DNA of 64,000 nucleotides from Conchocele bisecta (GCA_029237695.1 CM055278.1:79257817-79321816), one strand, 5' to 3'; counted from the first letter of the stretch, positions 46,375-58,149 are shown. Program-made: numbers and translations. Notes: generated from the letters alone by a model not told the origin.

Positions 46375-46529
46375 TGTTGAAGGACCTGCTGAGGAAAGAC
46401 ATCCGGAATATGAGCCAGATCTCGGTCCTGGCCACGAGCCGGTCCCGGTCCACGCTCCACCCTATACTGGTGTCATCTCGTGGGACTCACCTAGTGCAGG
46501 AAGTCTTCAATATTCCCACACCAAACAAG
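46375..46529 (+). CDS. PEX1: PEX1, exon of the D1 domain after Walker B
   Basis: The 155-bp exon completes the split codon (G+TG, valine) and reads VLKDLLRKDIRNMSQISVLA, TSRSRSTLHPILVSSRGTHL and VQEVFNIPTPNK. The ATS-S-LHP-LVS--G-H-QV/FN-P-PN pattern matches the PEX1 segment of the first AAA domain around sensor 1, before the small lid subdomain. The acceptor is TTATCTCGCAG, and the donor AAG/GTACTG leaves phase 0. The next expected exon (D1 lid, then the D2 domain with a canonical Walker A) is not found in the remaining 17.4 kb, so the intron is at least that long. Confidence 0.9.
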
Positions 46530-46578
46530 GTACTGTCATTTCGGCTAATTCTGCGCATCGGCTAGAGTGCAATTTATC

Positions 46579-46625
46579 ACTCACCTAGTGCAGGAAGTCT
46601 TCAATATTCCCACACCAAACAAGGT
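46579..46625 (+). repeat. Exact 47-bp copy of the PEX1 exon end and donor
   Basis: Positions 46485-46531 (last 45 coding bases plus GT) reappear without change at 46579-46625, separated by 47 bp. After the copied AACAAGGT the sequence becomes CAAGGTCACAAACTTAGC, the body of a HINE array. If the second GT were used as a donor, the exon would be 94 bp longer and shift frame. Confidence 0.9.
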
Positions 46626-47996
46626 CAAGGTCACAAACTTAGCATGTTCATAAACTTAACGTTGGGGTAAATGTTGTGTAACTTCTGTTTATTTACAGGC
46701 AACGCCTTTATATTTCATACAGGGATTCATCTAATGATACTCTATCGTGCTATAGCAAATCCATGATCAACCTCCCACCCCTTTCCCCAATATCAAGGTC
46801 ACAAACTTAGCACATTCATAAACTTAACTTTGGAGTAAATGTCTTGTAACATCTGTTTCCCAAGATCAAGGTCACAAACTTAGCACATTCATAAACTTAA
46901 CTTTGGAGTAAATGTCTTATAACATCTGTTTCCCAAGGTCAAGGTCACAAACTTAGCACATTCATAAACTTAACGTTGTGGTAAATGTCTTATAACATCT
47001 GTTTCCCAGGGTCAAGGTCACCAACTTGGCACATTCATAAACTTAACGTTGTGGTAAATGTCTTATAACATCTGTTTCCTTTCATGGAACGCCTTGATAT
47101 TTCATACATGCATTCCTCAGATGGCCCTCTATCATGCTGTAGCAAATCCACAACCCACCACCCAACCCTTACTCCAAGGTCAAGGTCACAAACTTAGCAT
47201 GTTCATAAAATTAACGTTGGTGTAAATGTTGTGTAACTTCGGTTTCTTTACAGGGAACGCTTTGATATTTCATACATGCATTCATTTGATGATCCTCTAT
47301 TGTGCTACAGCAAATCCATGACACCCCCCCCCCCCACCCCCCTTTCCCCAAAATCAACATCATAAACTTAACGTTGGAGTAAATGTCTTTTTATAACTTC
47401 TGTTTCTTTACAGGGAACGCCTTGCTATTTGATACATTCATAAACTTAATGTTGGGGTAAATGTCTTATAACTTCTGTTTCCTTTCATGGAACGCCTTGC
47501 TATTTCATACATTCATAAACTTAATGTTGGGGTAAATGTCTTATAACATCTGTTTCCTTTCATGGAACGCCTTGATATTTCATACATGCATTCATCTGAT
47601 GATACTCTATCGTGCTATAGCAAATCCATGACCCACCGCCCACCCCTTACCCCAGGGTCAAGGTCACCAACTTGGCACATTCATAAACTTAACGTTGGGG
47701 TAAATGTCTTATAACATCTGTTTCCTTTCATGGAACGCCTTGATATTTCATACATGCATTCATCTGATGATACTCTATTGTGCTATAGCAAATCCATGAC
47801 CCAGCCATTGCCCAGGACCCCGGTTCACCCCACGGGTTCCAAGGTCACCAACTTGGCACATTCATAAACTTAACATTGGGGTAAATGTCTTATAACATCT
47901 GTTTCCTTTCATGGAACACTTTGATATTTCATACATGCATTCCTCAGATGATCCTCTATCATGCTGTACACAAAGTAAATCCACAATACACCATCC

Positions 47997-48300
47997 TAGT
48001 CTATAATTTAAAGGCATGAAAAGGGGTGAGATGTGCGTTTTCGTGATGAAAGCAAGAAACTTTGCATACAACCATTTTGAAGTATTCTGAATCCAAAAAA
48101 AAAAGGACACAGTCTCGATTTTGCCTAGAACATGTTGAAAATGAGGCCCCAAAAGGGGCCCTAGTTTTTTTATTTAAAAAATCACATTACCAGATAATGT
48201 GTTATATAATATAATAAAAACATGTGATTCTAGTATGATTCATGTACAGTTTGTTTGCTCAGTGCATATTTAATATTATTTTTAATGGTTTGCTAAAAAA
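47997..48300 (+). repeat. Left long TIR of the 6.76-kb transposon
   Basis: It shares ordered blocks with the complement of 54455-54759: GATGAAAGCAA-AAACTTTGC, AACCATTTTGAAGTAT-CTGA, CAGTCTCGATTTTGCCTAGA, ACATG-TGAAAATGAGG. A second degenerate start of the same series lies at 48385-48478, so the end is built of internal repeats. Confidence 0.85.
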
Positions 48301-48479
48301 AGATTTTTTTTTAAAGAGTTTTTTTTTACCAAAATATTACTATTTTTTAAAAACAATAGTTGTTTAAGTTAGTAAGATAACGCATGAAATGAGGCGATAA
48401 GTGAGTTTTGTGATATCCACTCATTGCGTAGAACCATTTTGATGTATGCTTAATCCAAAAAAAAGGAGGCACTCTCTAT

Positions 48480-50312
48480 CTCGCATATCTACGCGGAGAC
48501 ATCCGCCAGTGTTCGAGTTAACAACAAATTAACTGAGTGGTTTATATGTAAATCCGGTGTCAAACAGGGAGATAACTGCTCCCCGACATTATTTTCCGTA
48601 TTTGTTGACGACTTAGCACAAGAAATTCGCCAATTGGGGCTCGGAATAAACGCTGGTGATACGGACGTCTCGATCCTATTATACGCCGATGACATTGTTG
48701 TTCTCGCCAAAAATGAATGTTAGACATGCAACGTATTCTGGACACCATACATCAGTGGTGCAAACAGTGGAGGGTGTTGATCAACACGGACAAATCAAAG
48801 GTGGTTCATTTCCGTTCTGGTAGGCGGCCTCGCAGTGAATACCAATTTAAAATAGGCAATAATTACCTGGACACAGTGACACAATATAAATACCTCGGAG
48901 TAATATTTCATGAGAAAAGCAACTTTAGCGCTAATGTGGACAAACTTGCTAAAGGCGGCGGCAGAGCACTGGGGGCGGTGATATCGAAAATACACACTCT
49001 CAAGGAATGCGGATTTAAAACTTACGACAAGCTGTTCTCAACATGTGTGAACACAGTTCTCGATTATAACTCGTCAGTATGGGGATTCAGAGACTACGCT
49101 GCTATAGACGCTATCCAGAACCGGGCTATACGATACTTTCTCGGTGTACACCGTTTCACACCGAAATTGGCCATTAATGGAGATATGGGTTGGCTGCCAT
49201 CACGAGAAAGACGCTGGTGCAACATGGTGAGATACTGGAACAGACTAATCGACATGGACGATGATCGTATCTGTAAAAGAGTGTTTCTATGGGATTATGA
49301 TAAGTGTAGAAACAACTGGTCATCTGAAATGAAAACAATTCTATCTGCAGTAGGAATGGACTTGCAGTTTGACAACAAATCCAAATGTGACCTAAAACAA
49401 GTTCGCATAAAACTGTTTGAATTACATTCAAATGCGTGGCCAGCACAAATTATGAATGTTCCAAAACTCAGGACATAGTCACCTTTAAACGCGAGTATAG
49501 CACGGAGCCGTACGTAAAGTTAAATCTGAACCGCAATGAATGCTCAGTGCTATCTCAGTTTAGATGTGGCATATTGCCGTTGAGAATTGAAACTGGTCGA
49601 TACGTTGGTGAGCCACCCGAAGCAAGATTGTGCAAAATATGTAATAGTGGGCAAATCGAAAATGAGGTACATTTTCTAACACAGTGTAATTGTTACTCCA
49701 CGTATCGGAATGATCTCTACTCCATAGTGAATGACAGCGCTCACTTCCACTCTTGCAGCAATGACGAACAATTAGTTGTATTATTAACGCAATATCCACG
49801 CAGAACTGCGAAATACCTTCTCAAATCATTATACAAACGAAAATCCGTTTTATACATGTGAGCGAAGCAGTGATCAACTGACACAATTGTCCATGCGGGG
49901 CATTTAAGGAACACAATAAATGGGATCATGGTCTTTACAATCACGATAAAACCGTTATATGCGCTTGGATCCGGCCACTCAATCAGCTATGTATTCTATC
50001 CATATGACGTGGATAGAAACATCGGTGATTGCCTGGTGAACCGCGTAAAAACAGACCAGAATGAGCTGATACGCAGTCTGATCTGTAGTTACAGTGGTGA
50101 GAAATACCGCATGGTCGGTTGTGTCAGCGGAACACAACATGTAATATACTATGTTCTTGCTCTATTTATAGATGTATATAAATTATGTTTAGTGTTTAAA
50201 GTGACATATAGGCCCATCGGGCCGGGTGTACTTTACGTCAGAATTACTATTGTTAACTGTTTATTGGTTACACATGTCACTATAATAAATAATTTACTTA
50301 CTTACTTACTTA
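48480..50312 (+). mobile_element. 5'-truncated LINE inserted in the transposon's left end
   Basis: It begins inside the reverse transcriptase domain and ends in a TTACTTACTTACTTAC tail, a short-repeat tail typical of several LINE clades. The host sequence breaks at CAGTCTCGATTTTG (compare 48107) and continues ACATGCCAAAAAACGAGG after 50312, so it interrupted an existing TIR repeat. Clade not resolved (CR1/L2/jockey-like by RT style). Confidence 0.8.
48487..49861 (+). pseudogene. LINE reverse transcriptase C-terminal half, two frameshifts
   Basis: From 48487 the frame gives VRVNNKLTEWF, GVKQGDNCSPTLF (RT motif) and LLYADDIVVLAKNE with the catalytic YADD. A stop (48721-48723) follows, and the protein continues in the next frame from 48717: ILDTIHQWCKQW, INTDKSKVVHF, YKYLGVIF and the thumb region. 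At about 49474-49478 it ends LRT-stop and resumes one frame over in VTFKREYSTEPYVKLNLNRN, ending in a CKICNSGQIENEVHFLTQC zinc-knuckle-like motif (C-X2-C-H-C type). Each break is explained by a single lost base. The endonuclease domain and RT N-terminus are missing. The element is dead. Confidence 0.85.
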
Positions 50313-51084
50313 TAACATGCCAAAAAACGAGGCCCCAAAAGGAGGAGACGAATTTAGAAAATTGTAAAATAAGACTTGATGTGTACATTTACAATATTTC
50401 AGAAGTGATAATGTTTATGGTTTAGTATTGAAATTGAGTCTATTTATTAAAAAAACATATTTCTTTCATTTTTATCAAAATGTTTAGTGAAAAGAGGCCC
50501 ATAAAGGGTTATTTAGAACAAATAGTAAAGTATACTCGGATATACAGTATATGTATTGGACATAATTATATATTCAACATTATAACACTAACATTATTAA
50601 TTTATTAGGTTCATCCTAGTTCATCACATTTTCTATATTTTAAATTTTGCCATACATACAATGTGAGGTAACGATGTGAATTACATATGTGGAGAAACCT
50701 AATAGGCCTTATACAGTATCTGAATAAATTAGAATATTGATTCTAACATTATCCGGCTACGTAATGCAAAAGAAACATACTGGTGCCGAATTATGCTGAA
50801 GAGCTACTGCTTGAGGGCAGCCAATGGCATGCACATATACATGTACAGGTTCCATGTGATTAGCATGTTCAGTGTTATTTCCACTTTCAACTATTTTTGC
50901 CATTTCTACTAATTTGACAGCCAGAGTTGTTCACTTGTACAAGTTATGACCTGTTTTAAACATACATATGTCATACCTGTAATCAGGATGGTGGTAAGAT
51001 ACATTATATTCATGGAATTCTAGGGTCACCTCCAAATAATGCAAAGCAACAGTGAATAGATATCTACTAGTAATATCAACATAA
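50313..51084. other. Internal transposon DNA without recognised gene
   Basis: AT-rich. It includes further GAGGCCC repeats (50326 and 50494) of the subterminal series. No exon-like frame is visible, although the nuclease gene should have an N-terminal part upstream of 51490. Confidence 0.5.
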
Positions 51085-51085
51085 C

Positions 51086-51112
51086 ACAACAACAACAACA
51101 ACAACAACAATT
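51086..51112 (+). repeat. (CAA)n microsatellite
   Basis: Eight to nine CAA repeats in the transposon interior. Confidence 0.9.
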
Positions 51113-51489
51113 TCTGTTAAACTGAAAGACACTTAATTCATTATTTGTCTATCAATGGTGACATTGAATACGGTGTACATGTTGTACATGAATGTGCCCT
51201 TCTGACCTTCTTACCCTATCTCCTAACGTACATGTGGGGTGTGAGAGACTGGTAGGGGGCTGGGGTGGGTCGACCTGTAGCTGACAAGGGGGCTCGATGA
51301 GGAGGAATGTTGGTTAGATTGTTGCATAATGTACCTATCAATGTCTTCATCTCTGGGGGGGGGGGGGTGGGGACACCCGGGAAAAATACACATTTTAAAA
51401 TTGACTGCCTGGATTTAATAAGTGTCCAATTCTCGAGGGTCAGGATTGACTTTCTCCATATAAAACTGTATCTGCAATTTTGTTGGATG

Positions 51490-53348
51490 TCTAACGTTCG
51501 TGGTCATTTTGTTACGCATAAGACACATAATAGATTTTCAGCAATGGCACACGACCAGGTGCACGAACAACAGAACGCAGTCATCAAGGGGGACGGCGGA
51601 TTTGTGGGCGTCACAGAAAATCCAGATACTCTTCGGAGATGGATGGTTTTCACCCCGGAAGAAATACGAATTATCAAGGAGGCGGATTCTGATACTGACA
51701 AATCGCACAGTAAACACCATGAAGAAAACGACGGCACGCAAAAAAGATTTCATTCACAGGTGCGCCAGTTGGTAGATGTTATCGACGAACTGGGTAACCC
51801 ATTTTCAGAGTGCTCTTCCGACCTACTGTCTTTGGATACGAAGATTATTATTTCGAAAGAAGTTGTTTCGTCAATAGAAACTATTGAGCACATTGGACAA
51901 TCACAATATGAAACACTAGTAGATGAACGTATTCGTAATAATTCTAGACCAATCAATGATCCAATCGCCAAGAACAATTTTCCTTTGTTCAGTTCTGACC
52001 TAAGGAAGTCGTCAGGGAAGAGTAGCAAGATAAACTCTATGAAAAATGACATACAATTGTTCTCAAGACTGTACATCTCGTGTCAAAATCGTGATGGAGA
52101 TTTAGATGGATTTTTTTAACACGAGAATCATGCTTGGCCACCGTCATTATCTGAAAACAACGTGATGAGAGCTTGCAACAAATCAGAACTGTTGAAATGT
52201 CTAGAGCAAACAAATGAAGAACCAGTTGATCAGCCAAATGTGACCTTGAAGATATTAGACGGAGCCGCCATAGTGCAATCTATTGATCCAAAGAAAACTG
52301 ACAAGAATCTCAAAACCTTTGAAGACTATGCAGATAAGTTGTTTTTGCCATTTCTGCTTAAACAGCTGGAATCGGTCGATCGTCTGATGTTGTTTGGGAT
52401 GTATATCGCCCTGATAGTCTGAAAGCCTTCACAATACTATGCTGTGGTACGGGATACCTGTTGAGAGTAACTAGAACCACCAATCTTCCTGCAAACTGTA
52501 AAACGTTTCTTCGCGTCGATGGGAACAAAACGGCATTGTTTGAGTTCTTGGCTTTGGCAATAGAACATGTGCAAATTTCCCCCGGAAAACAAATGCTTAC
52601 AACTTTTCGCGATGGTATTCTTTCGAACTCATCTGTCGAAAATGTTGACTACTCAGGGCTCCAGCCATGTTCGCATGAAGAGGCCGACTCTCGCATGATA
52701 TTGCATGCAAGCGATGCATTTAGACACGGATTCACGGATGTAATGATACAAGCAACCGACACCGATGTTGTAATTCTGGCTGTAGCTGCTGTTAGCATTG
52801 TTCCTGGTTGTAAATTGTGGGTGGCATTTGGACATTCAAATGTCACAGCCCCATCTTCTACCCTTGTTCAAATATGTAGCCAGTGCTCCGGAATCCGTCT
52901 CTGATGATGTCATTGATTTGCTTTAGAGGTTTGTTGTGCTACTCTACAGTAGAACATTGTCATGCGAAATGGTCAATCTTGCCAGTAAGCAATTATTTGC
53001 GCATGGAAATAGGCAAATTTCCAACATCCCTCCAACCAGATCTGCCCTGGACCAACACATTAAAAGAGCTGCTTATCAAGCAGAGCATGTAGGGGGCAGG
53101 CTTTGCTCTCGGATCCCAAACTTCCAGACCCTTCTGACTGGGGATGGGCCATGTATGATGGAGTGTGGAAGCCAGTTTGGAGTAAATTGCCAGAGGCTTC
53201 CAAATTGTGTTCAGAGCTGGTCAAATGCAGCTGCAGGGCTGCTTGTACGGGATGGTGTAAGTGCATAAATGTACGTTGTAAGTGCATAAATGCAAATCTA
53301 TCTTGTACTCAGCTATGTCATTGCCGAGGTCTGTGTGATAGAGAATGA
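51490..53348 (+). pseudogene. Decayed transposon nuclease gene (XPG-like motifs, Cys-rich tail)
   Basis: Frame 1 (ORF 51307-52119; recognisable from about 51490) has THKTHNRFSAMAHDQVHEQQ, NAVIKGDGGFVGVTENPDTL and RRWMVFTPEE. A TAA at 52117 replaces a likely Gln. The frame resumes with ENNVMRACNKSELLKCLEQ, then LDGAAIVQSIDPK (first acidic site) and FEDYADKLFLPFL. A frameshift near 52385 precedes DVVWDVYRPDSLK. Frame 52461-52904 carries EEADSRMILHASDA and TDTDVVILAV, the acidic cluster resembling XPG/FEN nucleases, then LWVAFG. A block of perhaps 100 residues expected between LWVAFG and APESVSDDVIDLL is missing. After RFVVLLYSRT and IKRAAYQAEHVGG another frameshift (about 53097) leads to SDWGWAMYDGVWKPVWSKLP and a Cys-rich end (CSCRAACTGWCKC ... 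CKC ... C-H-C) like CXC/Cys8 domains. At least four disabling changes, so it is not functional. Confidence 0.75.
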
Positions 53349-53945
53349 TATGCAAGAATGTGTTGGCAGTTGGCGTAAACTGTGTAATTGCTATGAAATT
53401 ATCATAGAGCAGAACAGGAGGTGACTAATTGTGTGTTTGTGACATATGAACTAGAGTAGTGTATGATGTAAATAAGTTTGTACATATGGTACTAGTATTA
53501 TGAACTCCACATCACATGCGGAGACGTGGATTATGTGAATAATTATGTGTTTACGAGTGAACTCAACATCAGATGTGGCGAAACACTTGATGTGATTAAT
53601 TCCGTGCTAATGAGAGTAGTACATGTGTATATGAACTTGAGAACATATGCTGAACAATATACATGTATAATGTAGATAGTTCCGCGGCTATCGAACATAT
53701 ACTAGTATGTATATGAACCCAACACCATGATCCGAGTATTACTTGAGGTGGATAAGTGTGTGTATAGCATACACATACTTGTATATGAACTCAACACTAT
53801 GGGACACGTATTTTATGATGTGGATAAGTATGTGCTTTAATAACATGGTGCCAATAATTCAGTGAGCGTATTATAAACTAAACTTCATATCCCATGTCAG
53901 CAATTATCCTGAGACATGCTTGGCTTTGTATATATTTTGATACAT
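53349..53945. repeat. Degenerate ~115-bp repeats of TATGAACTCAACA...GTGGATAAG
   Basis: ATATGAACT(C/A)AACA and GATGTGGATAAGTRTGTG recur about five times between 53445 and 53850 in the transposon's 3' non-coding part. No gene is seen. Confidence 0.5.
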
Positions 53946-53949
53946 TGTT

Positions 53950-54162
53950 GTATGTGGCAGTGACTGGAGAAATGGGGCCTATGCGGCCAGCGTACTCCCA
54001 GATCAGCATGCGCATCCGCGCGGTCTGATCAGGGCAAACACTGTTTGCCATTCAGTCAGTGAAACATCCACCATCCAAATCAAACTGCAAGTGTGCTAGC
54101 GGTAATCCCATAAGCACCATTTAAAAACTCCCATAAGCCCCATTTCTCCAGTCACGGCAACA
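53950..54162. mobile_element. Palindromic MITE copy inside the transposon
   Basis: ATGTGGCAGTGACTGGAGAA with ATGGGGCCTATG on the left, and CATAAGCCCCATTTCTCCAG with TCACGGCAAC on the right. The right arm is partly duplicated (CCCATAAGCACCATTTAAAA precedes it). Confidence 0.7.
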
Positions 54163-54454
54163 AAAATATGTGTATCCATGTACATGTATGTATAACATTC
54201 ATAGAAAATACTCAGTGCGATCACTTTTTTATATTTTATATTTTGGATTAAAAAATGCGCTTTTTTGTTATAAAACCACATTTGGGGGCCTCTTTTTTGT
54301 CAGAAAATGCAATTAACACACATGCAGTGAATCAGAAAATGCAAATACTATTGTATTAATACAAGAATGACATGACGTTTCACATCCTACACACAAAAGC
54401 TATTTTTTCTAGGATTTAAGCTAAATAATACGATTTTCAGTAAAAAGGGGCCTC

Positions 54455-54759
54455 TTGGGGCCTCTTTTTTAACCAATAATGAACAATAATAAAAGCTATG
54501 CCTTGCGAGCTACAAAGAAAACATGATGCACATTAGAATCGCATGTATTTGTTCAATTATATAACGCATTACCTGGTAATGTGAATATTTCAATAACAAA
54601 TTTAGGGGCCCTTTTGGAGCCTCATTTTCAGCATGTTCTAGGCAAAATCGAGACTGTCTCCTGTTTTTTTTGGATTCAGCATACTTCAAAATGGTTATAT
54701 GCAAAGTTTGTTGCTTTCATCACAAAAATGCACATCTTTTACCTCTAAATTATAGACTA
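54455..54759 (-). repeat. Right long TIR of the 6.76-kb transposon
   Basis: Complementary partner of 47997-48300. Further inward, GGGGCCTCTTTTT repeats at 54287 and 54446 continue the subterminal series. Confidence 0.85.
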
Positions 54760-55388
54760 TCCACCCCTTTCCCCAAGATCAACATCATAAACTTAACGTT
54801 GGAGTAAATATCTTTTTTATAACTTCTGTTTCTTTACAGGGAACGCCTTGATATTTCACACATGCATTCATCTGATGATACTCTATAGTGCTATAGCAAA
54901 TCCATGACCCACCCCCCACCCCTTTCCCCAAGGTCAAGATCACAAACTTAGCACATTCATAAACTTAACGTTGGGGTAAATGTCTTATAACATCTGTTTC
55001 CTTTCATGGAACACCTTGATATTTCATACATGCATTCATCTGATGATACTCTATCGTGCTATAGCAAATCCATGACCCACCGCCCAGCTATAGCAAATCC
55101 ATGACCCACTGCCCACCCCTTACCCCAGGGTCAAGGTCACAAACTTAGCACATTCATAAACTTAACGTTGGGGTAAATGTCTTATAACATCTGTTTCCTT
55201 TCATGGAACACCTTGATATGTCATACATGCATTCCTCAGATGGCCCTCTATCATGCTGTAGCAAATCCACAACCCACCACCCAACCCTTTCCCCAAGGTC
55301 AAGGTCACAAACTTAGCATGTTCATAAACTTAACGTTGGTGTAAATGTTGTGTAACTTCGGTTTCTTTACAGGGAACGCTTTGATATT

Positions 55389-56475
55389 TAGCCAGGTTTT
55401 TTGAAAAAAAATCCAGACTATTGGATTGGCGAAAGCCGGGTGGGCAGGCGGGCGGGCGGTGGGCGGGCGGCGGGCGGGCGGGCGGCGGTCGGCGTCCACA
55501 ATCAATGTTAAGTTTTCGTGTTTGAGTCCATTTCTTTGTTACTGTACCACCTAGGACCACCAAACTTTCACAGCTTCATAATCAAGGGGTGCCCACCACA
55601 TATTACTATCCAACATGTTACTTTTTTTTTAACTTGACCCATTTTTTCCGCGCAGTCGACTTAGCCATTTTCAATGTTAAGTTTTCGCGTTTACAATGTT
55701 AACTTTTTGTGTTTGAGTCCATTTCTTTGTTACTGTACCACCTAGGACCACCAAACTTTCACAGCTTCATAATCAAGGGGTGCCCACCACATATTACTAT
55801 CCAACATGTTACTTTGTTTTGAACTTGACCCATTTTTTTCCGCGCAGTCGACTTAGCCATTTTGAATGTTAAGTTTTTGCGTTTACAATGTTAAGTTTTC
55901 GTCTTTAAGTCCATTTCTTTGGTACTGTACCACCTAGGACCACCAAACTTTCACAGCTTCATAACCAAGGGGTGCCTACCACATAAAACTATCCAACATG
56001 TGACCATTTTTTTTACCTTCACCTATTATTTCTACGTAATTGACTTTTTCAACGTTAACAAAGTTTGTTTGGTTAAAAGTTTTACTATATCTCTGCAACT
56101 GCTTCGCCCATTACCTTGAAACTTCACATGGGTGTTTATCATCATCCATATTTTCATTCTACCCCCCAACCGTGCGGCCCCTGTGCCCAATGTCAAGGTC
56201 AAATTACTTTGAATTTTTTTGTTAAAGTTTTTTTGTGTACTATATCTCTGCAACTGCTTCACCCATTACCTTGATACTTCACATAGGTGTTTATCATCAT
56301 TGTCGCACCCTCTTGCAGAAAGCGCGATATCGTCGGCATTTTGGCATACGTCCGTCCGTACGTCCGTGTGTCCGGTTAAAGTTTTTTCGTTAAAGTTTTT
56401 CCATCTACTATATCTATTTTTTTAGTGTCCATGCCTCGCCCCAAGGCGCGACATGCAGGCCACGGCCATCTAGTC
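55389..56475 (+). mobile_element. Nested HINE-like elements in the array
   Basis: From 55389, the head AGCCAGGTTTTTTGAAAAAA with GGCGGGC repeats is followed by three units of about 190 bp sharing CTGTACCACCTAGGACCACC and GTCGACTTAGCCATTTT. At 56302-56475 a second small element has the head TGTCGCACCCTCTTGC, GTCCGTCCGTACG, and the tail GGCGCGACATGCAGGCCACG with ATCTAGT, the family of 34344-35125. The 3' end of the first element is not clear. Confidence 0.55.
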
Positions 56476-56960
56476 TACAAAAGTGGGTATAATTATGTTA
56501 TCCAAGTGTCTATGCTTGGAAAAAACCTGGCCTTCGTGGCTTTGCCTCGTTTCTTGTTCATACATGCATTCATGACCCACCCCCCCCCACTCCTTTCCCC
56601 AAGGTCAAGGTCACAAACTTAGCACATTCATACATGCATTCCTCATGTGAATAGCTATCATGCTGTAGAAAATCACCAACTTAGTACGTTCATAAACTTA
56701 ACTTTGGGTTAAATTTTGTTTTACTTCTGTTTTCAGGGAGTGCATTGATATTTCATACATGCATTCATCTTAATATGCTATATTATGCTATAGCAAACCC
56801 ACGACCCACCTTGAACCACTGACCCCAATGTCAAGGTCCACCGCACGCTCCTTAACCCAAGGACAAGTTATATAATATTCATGTTTTTTTTATGCAACTG
56901 TGCCAAGATTCAGTGAAGGCTGCCAATAGGCGAGCTTCGTTGTCTTCTGACAACTCTTGT

Positions 56961-57169
56961 TGTTTACACTACCAGATTCGCAGCATTAGCAGACGTTGCA
57001 ACCTGTGAAACGCGCCTGTGACATCATACATCGCACAATTTATGTCACTTACTGACATCAGAACGTTATGACAATGTACCTGCACAGACTTCATTGAACT
57101 TCATTGAATAGTTTTACTGAATATGGGGAGAAATATGCTGTAAAGGTTTTTTGCATTAAAGTTTTTGAG
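56961..57169. other. No feature recognised
   Basis: Short unique-looking stretch between elements. Confidence 0.5.
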
Positions 57170-57352
57170 GGGTACATCCGCACAGTCTGATCAGGATCTG
57201 CACTGTTCGCCATTCCATCAATGAAACACATCCCATGCTTCTAAAAAGCAATATAGATCGTTATCAGGCTACTGGAGTGTGCTATTTGATCAGGAGCTAT
57301 ACTGATCACAAATTCCGTAAGCCCCATTTCTCCAATCACAGCCACATTTAAG
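57170..57352. mobile_element. Palindromic MITE copy (left arm lost)
   Basis: It retains the core CACAGTCTGATCAGGATCTG, CATCAATGAAACACATCCCA and the right arm CATTTCTCCAATCACAGCCA. Confidence 0.6.
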
Positions 57353-57365
57353 AATGACTAATTTT

Positions 57366-58056
57366 TGTCGCGCCTGCTTTAGCAGAAGGCGTGAGTATAG
57401 TCGCCTCCTTTTCCACCGTCGTTGTCGTCTGCATCGTCGTCATCTGCGTCAACAATGTCTTTCTTCGTCATGATATAACTTTAATATTACTTGACGGATT
57501 GCTTCAATATTTGAACACTTGATACATGTGAGCATTTGGAACACACTCATGCCGCCATTAACATGACCTTGACCTGTTTTACCATCACATTTTTGCGGAA
57601 ATACATAGCCATTTTTTTGGCGTCAAAAAGTTTGTACAAGTTTCTTCATCATGATATGACTTTAATATTACTTGACGGATTGCTTCAATATTTGAACACT
57701 TGATACATGTGATCATTTGGAACACCCTCATGCCGCCATTAACATGAACTTGACCTGTTATATCATCACCGTTTTGCGGAAATACATAGACATTTTTTTT
57801 AGTCAAAAAGTTTGTACAAGTTATCTTTATCATGATATAACTTTAATATTACTGGACAGATTGCTTCAATATTTGGACACTTGTGAGCATATGGAATACA
57901 CTCATACTGCCATTAACATAACCTTGACCTTTTTCGTGTTTAAAGCATGCACTTCTCTGATAGTTTTGATGATGCTTACTTTAGCACATGCCCATGATCA
58001 TGTTACGGTCAAATGCCTTGGCAGGCGCGACCCTGTTTCTGTGGTGGAATTCTTGT
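57366..58056 (+). mobile_element. HINE-like element, head GTCGCGCCTGCTTTAGC
   Basis: The head GTCGCGCCTGC is answered by GCAGGCGCGAC at 58021-58031, followed by a TTTCTGTGGTGGAATTC hairpin and TTGT. A GTCGTC microsatellite and about three body units of about 185 bp (TTGACGGATTGCTTCAATAT, CTCATGCCGCCATTAACATG, ACCTTGACCT) lie between. Confidence 0.85.
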
Positions 58057-58149
58057 GAATGACAAGTACCAATATTGTGAAATGATCTGATCTATGACAA
58101 TAGAAATTGTTGGGAATCTGGCTGCAGGCAGAGGAAACCCCGCTACATG

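Larger units (their letters stand above)
47997..54759 (+). mobile_element. 6.76-kb DNA transposon, Academ-like by domains, nested in a HINE array
   Basis: The ends TAGTCTATAATTTA and TAAATTATAGACTA are inverted, flanked by TCC on both sides (47994-47996 and 54760-54762). Removing the element restores an array unit (CACCATCCACCCCTTTCC). Inverted similarity runs about 300 bp and further, with internal repeats of GAGGCCCCAAAAGG. It carries a decayed gene with XPG/PIN-like nuclease motifs and a Cys-rich tail (51490-53348), a LINE insertion (48480-50312) and a palindromic MITE (53950-54162). From what I recall of the Academ superfamily (XPG-like nuclease, Cys-rich domain, 3-4 bp target duplication), that is the best fit. 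The helicase part some Academ elements have is not visible. Confidence 0.75.
46626..56960 (+). mobile_element. HINE tandem array split by a large transposon and by other HINEs
   Basis: Units of about 190 bp carry CTTATAACATCTGTTTCC, ATTTCATACATGCATTC and CCCAAGGTCAAGGTCACAAA. They run from 46626 to 47996, resume at 54760-55388, and reappear at 56550-56900. The tail near 56925-56960 has GGCGAGCTTCG, a GTTGTCTTCTGACAAC hairpin and TCTTGT. No head is seen: the array begins at the duplicated PEX1 exon end. C-runs (47326-47340) vary between units. Confidence 0.7.

Noticed and set aside
49928..50425. 165-codon frame after the LINE ORF
   Set aside because: Runs through the LINE 3' non-coding part and its TTAC tail into transposon DNA; not a conserved protein.
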